NCBI GenBank assembly: GCA_948567375.1
Contig: OX419755.1
Coordinates: 77,646,931-77,710,930, forward strand
Reading direction: 5' to 3'
Length of the DNA stretch: 64,000 nucleotides
Origin: Lunularia cruciata
Taxonomy: Eukaryota; Streptophyta; Marchantiopsida; Lunulariales; Lunulariaceae
In this document: piece after piece, positions 1-13,080 of the stretch
How the letters are laid out: the number at the start of each line of letters is the position of its first letter
How positions within the stretch are numbered: the stretch's first letter is position 1
Program-made: the position numbers and the translations under genes
Notes under the pieces: generated by a model
What the model was told of the DNA's origin: nothing
Seen by the model: only the letters and a program-made list of their open reading frames with translations
The model's database searches: none

Positions 1-2401
1 TGATGCACGCGTCACTGTTGAGCATCTCTGGTCAGTTGTTTCCTCCACACCTGGCTTCCGGATCGTGGGTCGTGGACAAACAAGACTTCAAAGCTTCACA
101 AGACTGATGACTTCTCTTTAAGGCTCTTTCCCCGAATCGTTGCTTGGAGGCTCAGAAGGGTGGTCTACGCACGGGACGAGTTCAAACGCGTGGTCTGGAA
201 CTAAGCGGGGCTGGCTTACGTGGCGTGGTTGCCATTGTCAGCACACGGGTGGTATTCAATCCAACAATGATGATGTGGATGTGAGCAGAGCAACACTCGG
301 CATGGCTCTATTCCCTCCCATTCCATGGATGATGTGCCATGTCTAGTAGCTTGGCAGGTACTGTAGCGTACGTACTGGACTGGCGGTCGCTCATCGGATG
401 AGCGACCTTGCTTGAGAACAACGCAGTGACTGAGTAACCGGCTGGACTACTGCTTGAGCACGAGAGAGAGAGAGAAAGAGAAAGATTACGAGCCACAAAC
501 AGAGATACTGAAAGTTTCAGAAATTTGCGAGCACTTGAGTTTAGCTCAGCTTGCAACTAGTTTTGCTCAAAAGAAAGGAAAGGAAGGGTGAGTGGGAGCC
601 GGAGAGAGTGAGAGAGTACTGTATCAAGAAAATCTGTATTCTCAGGTGGGATGCATCTCCATCTTGTGACAAGGTGTTCGCGTTTTAGAATTACGGGAAC
701 ATACGATGACAAAAACATTGACAAAACAGTTGAGAAGAAGTTTAATATGTGCGTAGTTTATGCAGTACGTTGTATGAATGAATGATATATTTGTCTAAGT
801 ACTAAGTCTCGTCAGTAACTAACTTAACAAGAGCGCCTGAGTTGTCTGGTTACTCTAAGCGCTAAGAATTTTCTGCAAGTCCTGGGCCTGTGTTCCCGGA
901 GGTGCAAGATCTGGATAGTATACACGATCTGTTGTGGCGACCAGGAGATTTACGAGCTCAGAAACTACTTGTAATCGACCCTTCGCTGCCATATCTTTCA
1001 GAATAGTAGATTGACATCGGAAACGTTTCTGTGAACGCAGCGAACAGATACTCTACCACTGGACAATAATCTTGGAGAGAAGCTGGACTATGACAGAAGG
1101 ATAAACTTGGTTCGCTCCTTGTCGAAGGAGACAGGATTTACAGGGCCTTGGGACGATTTCTTACAGTGACGTAGATGCAAGCGAATGCGAGGACGTGGGA
1201 ACGACTGATGCTGCGGAAAGAGTGAAATGTTCTAGACCTTGCTTTCACTTGATTGGACATGTACGGAGGAACGATCGGAGATCATGTAGGCATAACGGGG
1301 ATGTTACTATGGGCCGAAACTGGGATTTGTTTTCGTCTATATGGTGTTGAGCGCCAGGTTATCCCTTTCTTTGAAACTTGCAAGGAGACGAAATCCTTCA
1401 TCAAGCTTTTACAGTTTTTTGTTCACGACGCGTCGATCGAAGCCTTAAGGAGTCCATAGCACCGCAAAACAATCGGTTGATGATGGGGGTAAATAGGCGC
1501 ACATCTATTTATTGCTGGCCTTCGCCACTGGTTCACACAAGGAAGGCGGTGGGTTACACATGGACATAGGTTTACAGATTTTCTGCTTAGATCTTTGAGA
1601 AGTAAGTTCCTCCCGGCAATCGCTTGAGAAGATATCCGTGAGAAGCCAGCTGGATAAACGTAGGCTTGATAGAATCAGGTGATTTACTGCCGTTGCTATC
1701 TCGCGTGGGCCAAAGCCAAGAGTAAAGCGCCAGTGGAGCGCTGCTTCCAAAACCAATATCAACGAAGTATGTCATTATGGGGTTTTCAGGGTGGGGAGAA
1801 CACACTTTCTACCTGGTCTTCCCTGAGTCAGGTGATTGTTGAATCCGTTACGCCCTCTCTCTTCTCGAACTATTTACTCATACTAGCATCAATCACTCTC
1901 ATTCTTGCCTATTATGGCATCTGCTAGGTCATCAGCTGTTTGAAAATGGGGTGGATCGGCCTTTCTACTTTTTTCGTCACTTGTAACTTCTTCCAAGGCA
2001 TGTTCAGTGGTCACTTAAAACATATGCTGTCACAAGTTGCCGCACATATCTCTAAATAAATACATGCCGATTAAACTGGTTCCAACAAATTTATAATTGT
2101 AGGCGGAGTACACGTTATCTTTCTTTGAGAACGTAATTGCCATCATGAGTTCGTAAGAGTCTTAGCCTCAGCAGTCCTCTGAAGGAGTAAAAAGCTTGGA
2201 CTTACTCGTTCATCAAGAGATTTGACCCAGTCTGCATCTTATACGCCGATGCAGATTGTAGAGCTACCGTGGTTTTGGAAGTCTGAACGCCCTGCTCTCT
2301 CACTGTCAGTGTTAGTATGCCAGATATCTTTCCAGTCTGGAGACGAAGGAGAAATGAGTGTTCTGATTTGACTACTAATTGTCGAAACTCATGTTCTGCA
2401 G
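1..2401. other. Upstream and probable 5' leader region of the LNK-like gene
   Basis: I see no convincing coding exon here. A GA-rich run lies at 462-484. The stretch ends in a good splice acceptor (TTCTGCAG at 2394-2401) placed directly before the first recognisable LNK codons. An in-frame TGA at 2369-2371 shows that the frame does not simply extend upstream, so at least one upstream exon (untranslated or carrying a few N-terminal residues) probably lies in this stretch. I looked for an exact evening element (AAATATCT) and did not find one. Promoter and transcript start cannot be placed from sequence alone. Confidence 0.4.
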
Positions 2402-2410
2402 TTCGATGAC

Positions 2411-5400
2411 ATGGTATGGAACGAATTTGGAGAGAATGGAGGTCATGTTGTGCCAGATCCAAACGCGAGCCAAACGAACTGGATGGCGAATGGAGATCGT
2501 TGCAGGAGAATGAGTCGAGAAGGCAGCTTCAATGGCTTAACGAACAGGGATTCGTCGACTTCAAGGGGGGGGTCAGATAGTTGCACAGAGACGTCCGAAT
2601 CGGAGCAACTTGATGAAGACAAAAACGAGTCGAAAGAGGAAGTTCCGCTTCAAGACATGCTTTCGAGGGGCTCGTGGACCGATCTTGGGAGTGTGGTCGA
2701 TCTTCCCCTCGAATCGCAACCATTCGTATCCGATCCCTTGACTGTACCGCAAGAAACAGAAGATATATCCTGTAGCGAAGACATGAAGGAGCAAAGCGTT
2801 AGTATGCTCAGTGAAGATGTTCAGCTTTATATTGGAGAAGAGGACGGAAGTATGGTGACCGACCCATTTTCTCTGACTGATGTCGATTCTCAGTCTGGGG
2901 GCTTAGACCTTTTCGTAAATGTAAACACTGCTAGCAAGGCGGAAAGTTTACTTGACTTAGGCTGGGCGAACATCGGTAACCTAGACGACATGGACAAGCT
3001 TTTCAGGTAAGGCGCTTGGATTATTCTTCTTAGACCTGTTTGATTTGAGCGTAGTTAGTGCTTTGCAAGTTTCCTCGATACCAGCAGGTACACGGATTAA
3101 TCACGTCGTTGTGTGTACAGAAATAACGATGCCTCGTTTGAGCCAGTGATTGCTGGTAGCACAGATGGACTGGAATGGCCATCGTCATCTCCGCATCCGG
3201 TCAGTGACGCTGCCACAGGAATGGATTTCGAGAAGCCTATCTCCGCATCCCAAGGGAAACCCGCAGCGATAAAGGTCGAAGGTGATACGGTGGAGCATAA
3301 ATCCGGACCTGTATCGTGCGATGAATCTGTGGGCGTGCGCTCTTCGGAGAAGCCTCAAGCCTTAGGTGCATTTGAGGACATTCGTTCTGACGTTCCCAGC
3401 ACAAAGGTGTCCAGCCTTCAGACCAGTAGACCTGGGCAGCAACCACCACCACGTCGATTGGAGAAAACCGATGTAGTGCACGAAGCCAAGGTGTGTAGTT
3501 TTGATCCAAGTATGTCCTACTTATCTGCATGAGCACAAGAAGGTCTGCATCTTACACGCCGATGATACTGAGCTGCCACAACTCTCAACTTCCAACGTTT
3601 CTTTGGGTACTAGAGAGGACCCGTAGAATAGGTTGACACTACGAATAGGTGGGGACGACGAGTTGTATTGGCCTCCCTCACTAGTTATTTTCTTCTAGCT
3701 AGCCACGTTTTCTTCTTGCTTATGATGTTCTGTCCATGCAACTGAACGAATGTCCTGTTCCGGTCTTTTGTTTACTTTCCTCTTGACTATTGATGTTTAA
3801 CTTGAAACGGTTACGAGTTGTCGACTATCCGATGATTGGTAGATACCCGGACTCACCTGGTTACTTCCAACAATTAATTTTAGAGTACGTGCTTTTATCT
3901 TAAATTTAATGTTTATCTCTTCTGGTAGTCATCCCAAGCTACCAGAGCAAGGTTGGTGACCCAAGAGGAAGATGGTGGACAGTCCCCTCTGTCTTCACCT
4001 GATAGTGAGAAGGTCAGTCTTGGGCAGGTACGTTTTAAGGCAGCACTTGTAGGCGAAGAGTCCTCGAGTTCGAAGGTCGATCATGATTTGAGTAGAGCGT
4101 GCAGTAGTTAGATAGTTGGACGATTGCCCATTCGAGCCTTCTTAATAATGCTACCTGCATAATCTCATGCACCAACAGAACTTTTGAGCAAGTGTGTGCG
4201 TCTTCGCAAATATGGCTTGTGGGACTAATTTTTATCCCGTCCTGCCATAAAGAGGAGTTTTCCACCTTAGTAGGATTCGTACCTGGAATTCATGTGAACA
4301 TACCTCTGCAGACGTACCTCTGAAGACGTCCAGCCGTGGATTTCGTAGGCAGTTGGAGGGGGCAGACTCACCTGTTCCAGGTTAACTTCAGTAGATCATC
4401 ACTTTAGACTTCATAGACCGAAAGAGACACAGGAGACATCTATTCAGGACATTCAATGCCCGCTGAAAGTCGTTCGTGACTCTACATAAGGATTATACGT
4501 CTGTCAATTTGTGTTTGTTTTCTCTATTTCCTCTGAGTTGATCCTTGCAATGCCAACAGGGGTCACCTGGCTTCGGTAGTGTCAATGTCTTGCAAGGTTA
4601 TCTTCTTTAGATCCACAAATTGCACAACTGTTTACAGTTTCTCTATTACGTATCGTCGTTTGTCTTCAAACTTCGTATGACACACGTCTTCGTCTGTGCC
4701 AGCACTCACGCTTAAGTTGCGTCTTTGAAGTTCCTGAGTCGATGACTACTTTGTGTTTATTTTGAAGTCTGTTTAGCAATCGGGTTAGACGAGATAGAAA
4801 GCATGGGCGATATTTATTCTATGAACCGAGTCCGTTCTCTTTTGCTCATCGTCTTGGTTTTTTCTTCAAATCAACTGCCCTGTTTGTAGACATAGGTAGT
4901 GTAATCGCTTGCGAAGGCTTGGATACCTCCTTGTGGGATTGGAATTTATACCTTGTTGCGCTTTTGCCAGGCACATCGAGCAAGAAGACATGCAGTTAAC
5001 CGAAAACGAAACGAAGAGAGGTTCAGGAGAGGGGCATCATACAGGAAGCTGACCCCTGGACCTCCTTATCCTGCCCCTCATGGTGATATGATGCAACTTC
5101 AAACTCTTCCTCTCCTTATGCCTGGCCAGCAACCACACTTATCAGCTGGCCCTCCACCACCTGGTTTGCAAGTTTTCCCTCCTGCCCCTGCTGCAGGACT
5201 CATGGGGGTACCGCCTCATCCGTTCCAAATGCCGCAATGTGTCCCTTACGTTGAGGTAGGGTATCCACTTCCCCACATGCCAATGATGCAATCCTGCCCC
5301 ACCAAGCCTATGTCACACGTGCAGTATCCCCAACCTATGTTCGTCGACATGCAAAGGCCTCGTATACAATTACAGAAACCTCCTCATAAGCACGGGCACC

Positions 5401-7782
5401 CTGTGCCTAGCCCACTCGCTCCCAAAGTACCTCTTCAACCACTTTCAGTAGAGCAGCAACAACAGCACCCAAATCGGCCCAGTTTTGATGCTTCTTGTCC
5501 TCCGCCAACCTCCAGTCCTAGCATGACACCTCAAGAGAAAATGGAGAAATTGCGGTGGCGTCAACAGATGCAAGCGCGGATCGCGGTTGAGCAGCAGCAG
5601 CAGCAGCTTTTAGCTTCTCAGCATGTCGATGGGATTGAACCTCTGATGTTCCAACCACAGCAGCAGCAGACATCGGCACAAGTAGCACCTCAGCCAGGAA
5701 GTTTTCTTACAGAGTCTCCAGAGGGGCGAAGGAAATCTTTAATCGAAGCAGAACCAAGGCGTGCTGTATCAAGTAGGGGTGCTTTTCCAGCAACAGTAAG
5801 TATTGAGGACGAAGAGGGATCTTCACTGGAAGGATCTGTGCTCTGTCAGCTGGAGATGACCATTTCACAGGTAAGCTGTTTCCTGTTTGTATGTCTTGCA
5901 TTTGCCTTTATGCCTAAGTATGGGGTACCTCATCTCTCATATCTGATATTACTCTACGATTTTAGCTACCATCTGGGTAGCTCAATGCATTGCTTCCCAG
6001 GGCGAACATGAGCGTTATAGTTTGATACTAACCACGACATATAGGTCCTTTATCCTTTCTAGCCAAACCTCCCACCGTCAGCAGCTTTAGTTGTTCTCGA
6101 ACAGCTTCGGTTGATCATGTGCGTACTTGCATTGCACTCTGGAACTGAAATAGCTAAAGAAGAGTGAAGATTTAGACGGCTGCCAGTACTTAATATTCTA
6201 TCCAAAACCCCCACCGTCAGGAGCTTTAGTTGGTCTCGAACAGCTTCGATTGACCATGCGCATACTATTTCTGCAGTCTGAAAGTGACGAGGTTAGATTG
6301 AAGAGACATTTAGACGGTTACCAATGCTGATATTCTACTGGCGTTTTGTAATTGCAGCTAGACATTAGTACAAGGGTGCACATACGGAACGCTTTGTTTC
6401 GTCTAGCCAGGAGCGCCCAAAAACGACGAGCGGCAGGTGGAGAAAACGGGAGCAGCAGTCAAAGCTCAGGTGAACGTAACAGCGGAAGTAACGCCATGGA
6501 ATCTTCAACTGCAGGCGATTCCCCATCTTGCAGAGGATCCAGGTGCAGATTTTGAGTTTCTCTTAGTTGTGCCTCATCGCTTCTCAGTGCTTTTGAGATT
6601 GAATTTGCCCAGTCATTCAAACCATTTCGTTCTGTTTCCCATTACCTTTTCCGTATCGTCAGTTTCAATCCAACACTAATCTCTCTTCTTGTTCGTATTC
6701 TTGGTTAAGTTGGGATTTGAGAGTCTTTGTGTGGGGCCCACTTTGCAGTATTGGGTAACCACGCGTGCTTAGGGTTTTGTATGCTTATGAAATGATTTCT
6801 CCGGCATGGTCTGGTTGATTTATCGAGTATTCATTCATGTGCCAGAGCAACAAGCATGAGCGAGGTGGAGCCAGAGACAAATCGGATCGATCGATCAATA
6901 GCGAAACTTCTGTTCAATAAACCTGAACCTCAATATCTACCGGGAGCCATGTATATTCCGGAAAGTCCGTCGTATCCTGGTTTCCCGCAATTACCTGGAG
7001 GTCCTGTAAATACACCTTGGGGATGGTCTTCCGCAGCTGTCCCCGTCAACAATTGTGTGGGTCCCCCAGGTGCGGTGCATATGCCAACTTCTCTTCCTTC
7101 GGGATGCAAGGCTGAGGAGATATCACCTCTCACTCCTTGGTCTCCTCCTCGGTTGATTAATGATTACAGAGCACCTACTGTACCTCCGGGCCAAATGGAT
7201 CCACGATTTGGGAACAGGATCCCAATGTCCAAGTCGAGAGACAATCTAGGAGGATTGACCTATGTACCTGCTAAAAATTCTGAACGAAAGCAGGAGACGA
7301 GCATGTCACCTGCCCCGTCATTGCAAACTGAAAGCTGTTCACCTCCAGGGCACGCTGTACGAACTACCTATGGGAGCAATTCCACCGCGTCCGCCGCTGC
7401 CTGTCATGTGATGGCCAAGGCGCAAGACCTGGAGTACAAGGGTGATGGACGTAGTGGAACGATGGGGATGGTAGGAGACCAACCTTCATTGAATACTTCC
7501 CCTCCATTCGTGCCCGACAGAGTTTCCTGCCGCTCAAACGGCAACCCTGGAGTGGAGGAAGGAGCACATGGAGGCGAATTCAAGTCGAGTAATGGTAGTG
7601 ATCAAACTTTTGTTGAAGGGGAAGAAACGGCGTGCATTACAAAGGAATGTGTACAGCATTTAGCGTCGGATCAGGACGAAGCTAAAAAACTTAACCAATT
7701 GCCCGTCCTTGAAACTCTTAGTTTCCCTCCAGCCAGGTTAGAGAGGGCATCACATCCTAAGGAGGGATTCTGGAAGTCTTGA
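2411..7782 (+). CDS. LNK: LNK1/LNK2-like circadian clock co-activator, six coding exons
   Basis: In flowering plants LNK1/LNK2 are nuclear co-activators that bind REVEILLE/CCA1-type MYB factors and drive evening-phased clock genes. Exons by GT-AG junctions and frame: 2411-3006, 3121-3490, 3929-4027, 4971-5870, 6358-6542, 6846-7782. They sum to 3087 nt, an open frame of 1028 codons plus stop. Family blocks seen: N-terminal GENGGHVVPDPN (family: ESDDHIVPYP); GWANIGNLDDMDKLFR running across intron 1 (about residues 185-200); QEKMEKLRWRQQMQA in exon 4 near Gln-rich runs; LDISTRVHIRNALFRLAR at about 656-673, starting exactly at exon 5; ETNRIDRSIAKLLF at 727-740 in exon 6. It is longer than the roughly 600-700 residues usual in flowering plants, mainly through Pro/Gln-rich exon 4. 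The ATG at 2411 is the first in its exon, but codons 2402-2410 (F-D-D) are also open behind a splice acceptor, so the true start may be in an upstream exon. Confidence 0.86.
6063..6339 (+). repeat. Imperfect tandem duplication inside intron 4 of the LNK-like gene
   Basis: Two units with a period of about 139 bp, starting at 6063 and 6202. Both carry CACCGTCAG(C/G)AGCTTTAGTT followed by a TCTCGAACAGCTTCG block, and both end in a TTTAGACGG...ATATTCTA segment. The second unit runs almost to the acceptor of exon 5. It is non-coding; any effect on splicing is unknown. Confidence 0.75.
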
Positions 7783-10700
7783 AGCGATTCATTAATTTGG
7801 CGATGGTCGGGTCAATTTGTAATCTCGTACCAATATGGTGGGGCCTTCTTCCCACTGCAGATAATTCTGAATGTGGCCATCACCTTCGTCCCGGGTTTCG
7901 TTAGCCAGGCCTTATTCATCCTCTGGAAGACGCCCATTAAGGTGAGGCATTCTGCTTCTTTCTGTGTCCCTTGATGTCTGCACTACTTGCAATGACTGAA
8001 CTATACCAACAAGGCTTATGAATTGCAGTGATGCTCGGGCTTATATTTAGTCTGGTACTACATATAACCATCTATTCGTAATCAAATTACTCGATGGTGA
8101 GACTCCCAGGGCATTGTCTCGAAAGCTCGCTAGGCTTTGTCAATTATCTGTAAACCAGGGCTGTTGACTTTTCCTGTCTGTTGGCAATTGAATGAGTGTA
8201 ATGTCCAAATTCCAATCATGTTGGATTCTACAGGAAAGTATTCGCGGCGTTAGGTTCATGGGTAAATCATCTTTGATCCCTAGGGAGTCAGGCCAATTCA
8301 CATCTAATTTCTAATATCTGTCTACTTCCGCACGTTGTTGTCCGAATGTTAACAGAAGGAACTTTGTTTCTATATCAGTCGTAGAGGATGATTTTGATAT
8401 GCGTAAGTGTGGATCTTCCGTTCTTCGAACAACTTCTTGATATATCCTTGATGTGTACGCTGGTATGCAACCTGTTCTAACGAACGGGTCCCTTATACAT
8501 GCACTCCTTCATATATACACCACACGAAATAGATAACCCCTTCACTACATTAAAATGCCTTGGTGATCAACTGCTGAGATTGAAACTGACGTCGAATTTC
8601 TTGATTTGCTTTCAGGTTCACCTTGGTACCGACAGTTGCAAAGCTTTCTCTCTTTTTGAAGGTGTCATCATTTTCACTCTGACATGAATCGGGAAAAGGT
8701 GACGATAAAAGGTAGAAGGTACATTTGTTTCAAAAATACCCCGCGGCTTGCAAGAGTAGCGACTAAGTCCGATTCTTGTCCCGGAGTACCTCTGCTACTG
8801 AAGTGTAAGATCATTGTACCATAGACTCGGATGATCATTTAGTATGGCGAATTCTTTTGACCAGTTGAAGCAACTGATTATGAAGTTGTGTGAGTGGGGT
8901 TGAGAGATGATATCTGCGATAGTTACTTGTAAGATAATTACAGTGAAGGTTTGGTTGAGGAGGCGGACTGGACAAATGTCGATTCTAATGGACTTTTGCC
9001 GTGGCAGGTGAAATTCTGGTGTTTTCTGAGGGTCTGTATGCTAGGTGCTCCTGGTCATGTTGGGTTTTTCAGATAAATTTTGCTCACTGATTAGGAATTA
9101 AAGATACTCGGGTGAAGAAGTCCATAGCTCGGTCATAGAGGCAGCCTTTTCAGGATACACATCGACAAGCCAACATAAGCTGGTGAGTGTCAGTTTGTGA
9201 CTACAGCTTCCCTTGGCCTTGAAACAATTTACTCCATGTCTGATATTTCTCCTGTATATCCTTTGAGTTAGCTTAGGAAGTGCGCTGCAATTTTGTTATC
9301 AGGCTCCACGTTATATAAAGAGACGGGATGACAGGCTTAGACGCTACCAACACGTGATAAATTATTTCACTAAGCTTCAATTTTCCTGCAATATCCATTG
9401 TCTAAATTTGTGGAGATTCATCTGGAGGGCGTGTACTGGTTTCCAATATACTCATGAGGCGCTGGGAGTGACAAGAGATGTCTCAAGTCTGACGATCACT
9501 CTCAACTGTCTTATCGAGGTATGATATCTTCACATTGGACTCGACTGGAGATACTGAGTGTGGTGTCACTATGGGCAGTCCAAGTACACCCTTCTCTCTG
9601 GCAACTATTGCATGTTACGAACCTTTTGCATACCTCCCGATTATATAGAAAGGCTTCATAAACTGTATTCTGGGAAGTCAGCAACTAGGCGAGTCCTTGT
9701 CCTGTGGGATAGTCAGTTTTATCTGTCATACCAGCATCTTTGTTCGATCTCACTTTTTGCAGCCTTCTTCCGGAGTAATCAATTTAGTTTCTATCATGTT
9801 AACTAGGATGTAGAAGGAGACCAGTCTCTGCTGCTGTATTTATGAACCGTCTCAGATGGAGGCGGTGACAGCGTCAGCCTCTTAGAGTTGTCACTCGGGG
9901 GGTTCGTAACTTGGCATGGTCTATCATAATAGAGTAAGTCAACTCATGAGGAAGCGAACTTGCTACTAAGGCTTTGGTGAAGGACATACGTCACGACTTT
10001 TTGTTCTCTAGTCCCAATTGCCCCTGTAGTGTCTGCAATTTTAAGTAACTTACAGAGCAGTTGCAATTGCTGAGGCGGTGCAAACAAGCACTGAACGTGC
10101 TCGGGTAGTATGAAAATTGGATTCAATCTTCCCAAATACTAGGATGCGATTGAATTTAGCGTGCATATCCCATCGCAAGTCGTGTGATATCACGGTCCTG
10201 ATGGGATGGAAGTAATCACAACATGGAAATCACCCTGTCGAATCGGTGTGAAGTTACAACTGTTCGATACAGCTCGAAGTAAGAATTCACAGCAAAACAC
10301 AGAAGACGGTATATCGCTTGAGTATCCAATACTCCGTAGTTGAGTAGTCCACAGTGTGCAGGTGGTATACTTTGGTAACAAAGGAAGAAAGTTGTTGACC
10401 ACCTGTCACGATGTGTAGATCTTTTAGTACGTCTGTAGTACACTATCCAATGTACCAACGTCTTTGCTGGTTAGTTTGGTGGCCACAGTCTGCTGCTAAG
10501 TGGCTGTAGCTTTCTTCATTGGAAGTTATGCGTACTTCAGTCCGAAATTCACTCTTCATTCAAGGACCCGTTTCATCTTTTGCATAAAGGCCCACTTCCA
10601 TTAGCTGAAGTAGTGCATAAGCTGAAATCTGAGATTAGAGTATCTATAGCATGAATCTGTAGGAATAAAATATGCTAAGAGATGGAATTGTCTCAATTTG

Positions 10701-13080
10701 TATCCCAATTCTTCTCCTAGCCGTTTCTTGTCATGGAGAGAAATTTAAAAGCGCTGTATTCCACACAAAATATGGCATGTAGAGAATGGATCCCGCGCTT
10801 TCCGAACGGATTCTGCTCCCATGGCTCGAATATGTCATGGAAAGGAATATGGAATCTAGGCGTAAGGAAACAAATCGGGTAGCATAGCTTCCGTTCACAA
10901 GTAAATCGTCTGAACGGCATTTTATGTGTTAACAACGTTCTCGTGAGCATTGATGCTGGCAGGGGCTCAAAATGTTCATCGTTTTTGATCATCCCCGGTA
11001 GGTTGTAGGCAGCTCATTCGGGTTAAGCTATTTTGTTTCGATTATGATTTTGAAAAGTTGACTCCTGATTCAAATCTAGTATTCTGGTTGCTTGAATTTG
11101 TCAGTTTCAGCTGAAAGCGCGGATGGTATTGGTTGTCTCCATTTTTTCTTCGTGCAGTTCCTTAAGTTGTAAGTATTATCGTCGCCGCAAGTGCTCAGCC
11201 CTTTCCACGCCACCAGCACATTCTATATGTTCAGTGTTTTACCCAAATGTTGCCATGAGAGGTTTGGAGCTCATTGTATCTTCTGGATTCACCTTTGGAT
11301 TCCTTGTAACCCATACGTCTTAGCATGTACACGGTTTCCCAGGCCTGTTTGTTTTAATGACTTTTGGATGGTGGTGTGAAATAGTTTATCTGCTGAGTTG
11401 AAGATTCTAAGCGATGTGCATTCCCGTCGCATTTGCATGTCATAGAAGTTGGGAGCGCCATGAAACGAGGTTATCCGTTGTCTTAACTGAACAGCAGTAG
11501 GCGCTGTATGTCACAGCCTGCCAGAGACATCCTTACGAGCACTTTCAGAACAGGAGGCTTTGATGTGCAGATATTCCTGTGTTACATTAGGAGCAATTTC
11601 AAGTTGTTGAAAAATGTTTCATATTCGACAAGACCACCGAATATCATGCAACCTCTCTAGCGACGCCTGAGGTAGTGTACAAGTGTGTTTTGCATTACCT
11701 CGCGGTAAGAGCTGTACTCTAGAACACCGTTTTCTTGCGGATGATGAAGCTTTCATATCCCTCGGTTTCAAATTCCGTGAAGAGTTCAAAAGCAGCTGTT
11801 AATCAATAATCCATTCAATTCCTGGCCGTGGTTGCATTCGTGAATAAAGCGTGGATCATAATGGGCTGTAAAGTCCGCTGCCTACGTATGCATTTGATCT
11901 GAATTTGTGCGTAGGCTGAAAGGTCATCTTTTCTACTAAACAGTTTCTACTGAATAGTTGCTATCTTTGTCCTGGTTAGACTGTACTAAACTTCAGCAAA
12001 GATTATCATTCGTTCTTACGTCTATTTTGCGACTTCTTTCGTCAGTCTGGTTGGTCGCTTTCTTTCAGTGTGACTTTAGTCAACGGAGAAGGTGTTTCGA
12101 AGGCCTGCTCCCTGAGCGCATGGAAGAGAAAAGTTGGTAGAGCAATAGAGCTTTCTTTTTACACTACTTCATACAGGTTTTACCGTCTGGTTCATCTGTT
12201 TGCTTCCTTGTGTCGTAGGATGTGAATAGCATCCGTAGAAACTTGAAAAACTTGGAATCGTTACTTTGCGCGGAATTCCGTTCGAGCAGGAAAGAGGAAT
12301 AGCATCACTACTCTTTCAGGTTGTGAAAATGAACTGGAATAGGAGTAGAGAGCGTGGCGATCTGTCACGTGTCAGAAGCTTGTGTATGAAATGAACAAAG
12401 GAGTGGGTAAGAAGTTGCAAGTGGGAAGTAAAGAAGGCACTCCGGGTCCGGAAGCAAAGGAGGCACCTTCGAGTTATATTGGTTGGAATCTCCGTTTCGC
12501 CGGCTTTCGTCTACTTGACGAGGATTATAAGATTTAGCTATGAGATTTAGCGAGTACAGTGACGGACAGGCTACATGTCCTGCAGTGTCGATCAGCGAAC
12601 GATGTGGGTGGAAGCAAAAGATGTAAAGAAAAAGGACCATCATACTGTACCACAGATTTATACAAGCGTCAAATATGATAGTTTGTGAAGTCAATAACTG
12701 CGTATATCTTTTGAGCTTTTTGCCCTATCCTATTGCTACGCACCGTAAGCTTAGCCCGCCAGAGTGTAGCAAATGATTTTTTTCTAACATTGTTCACATG
12801 TCCAAATGATATGGTGGACAGTCTGTAATCTCTTTGAGAAAATGCCAAGCAAAATGGAGATGAGTTGTGTACGCATGGACTCCCATCCAACATAGCAGGC
12901 AGTGCAGACATCTGAGGTTTACTGTATCTCGTGTACTACAAACTTCTGGTGACTAACGCATCACATTATTTTCTACAAGCTGCTGTCCTTGGTCTCCAAA
13001 TAAGGAAAAGACGTTTAACGTAAGCCGTTTCATACACATGATCTTCATGAAAAATAACTGTCACACCGTTTCAGAGCATT
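7783..13080. other. 3' flank of the LNK-like gene; no further gene seen
   Basis: Base composition resembles the gene rather than the AT-rich tract further on. Open frames are short, unrelated to any family I recognise, and have no neighbouring exons to join. AATAAA occurs inside 'gaataaaat' near 10664 and 'gaataaagc' near 11841, but I cannot say which, if any, serves the gene. Part of this stretch should be its 3' untranslated region. Confidence 0.35.

Noticed and set aside
1033-1168. Open stretch of 45 codons without ATG in the LNK leader (ending WDDFLQ)
   Set aside because: It looks slightly protein-like but does not match LNK, has no start and no clear splice partner.
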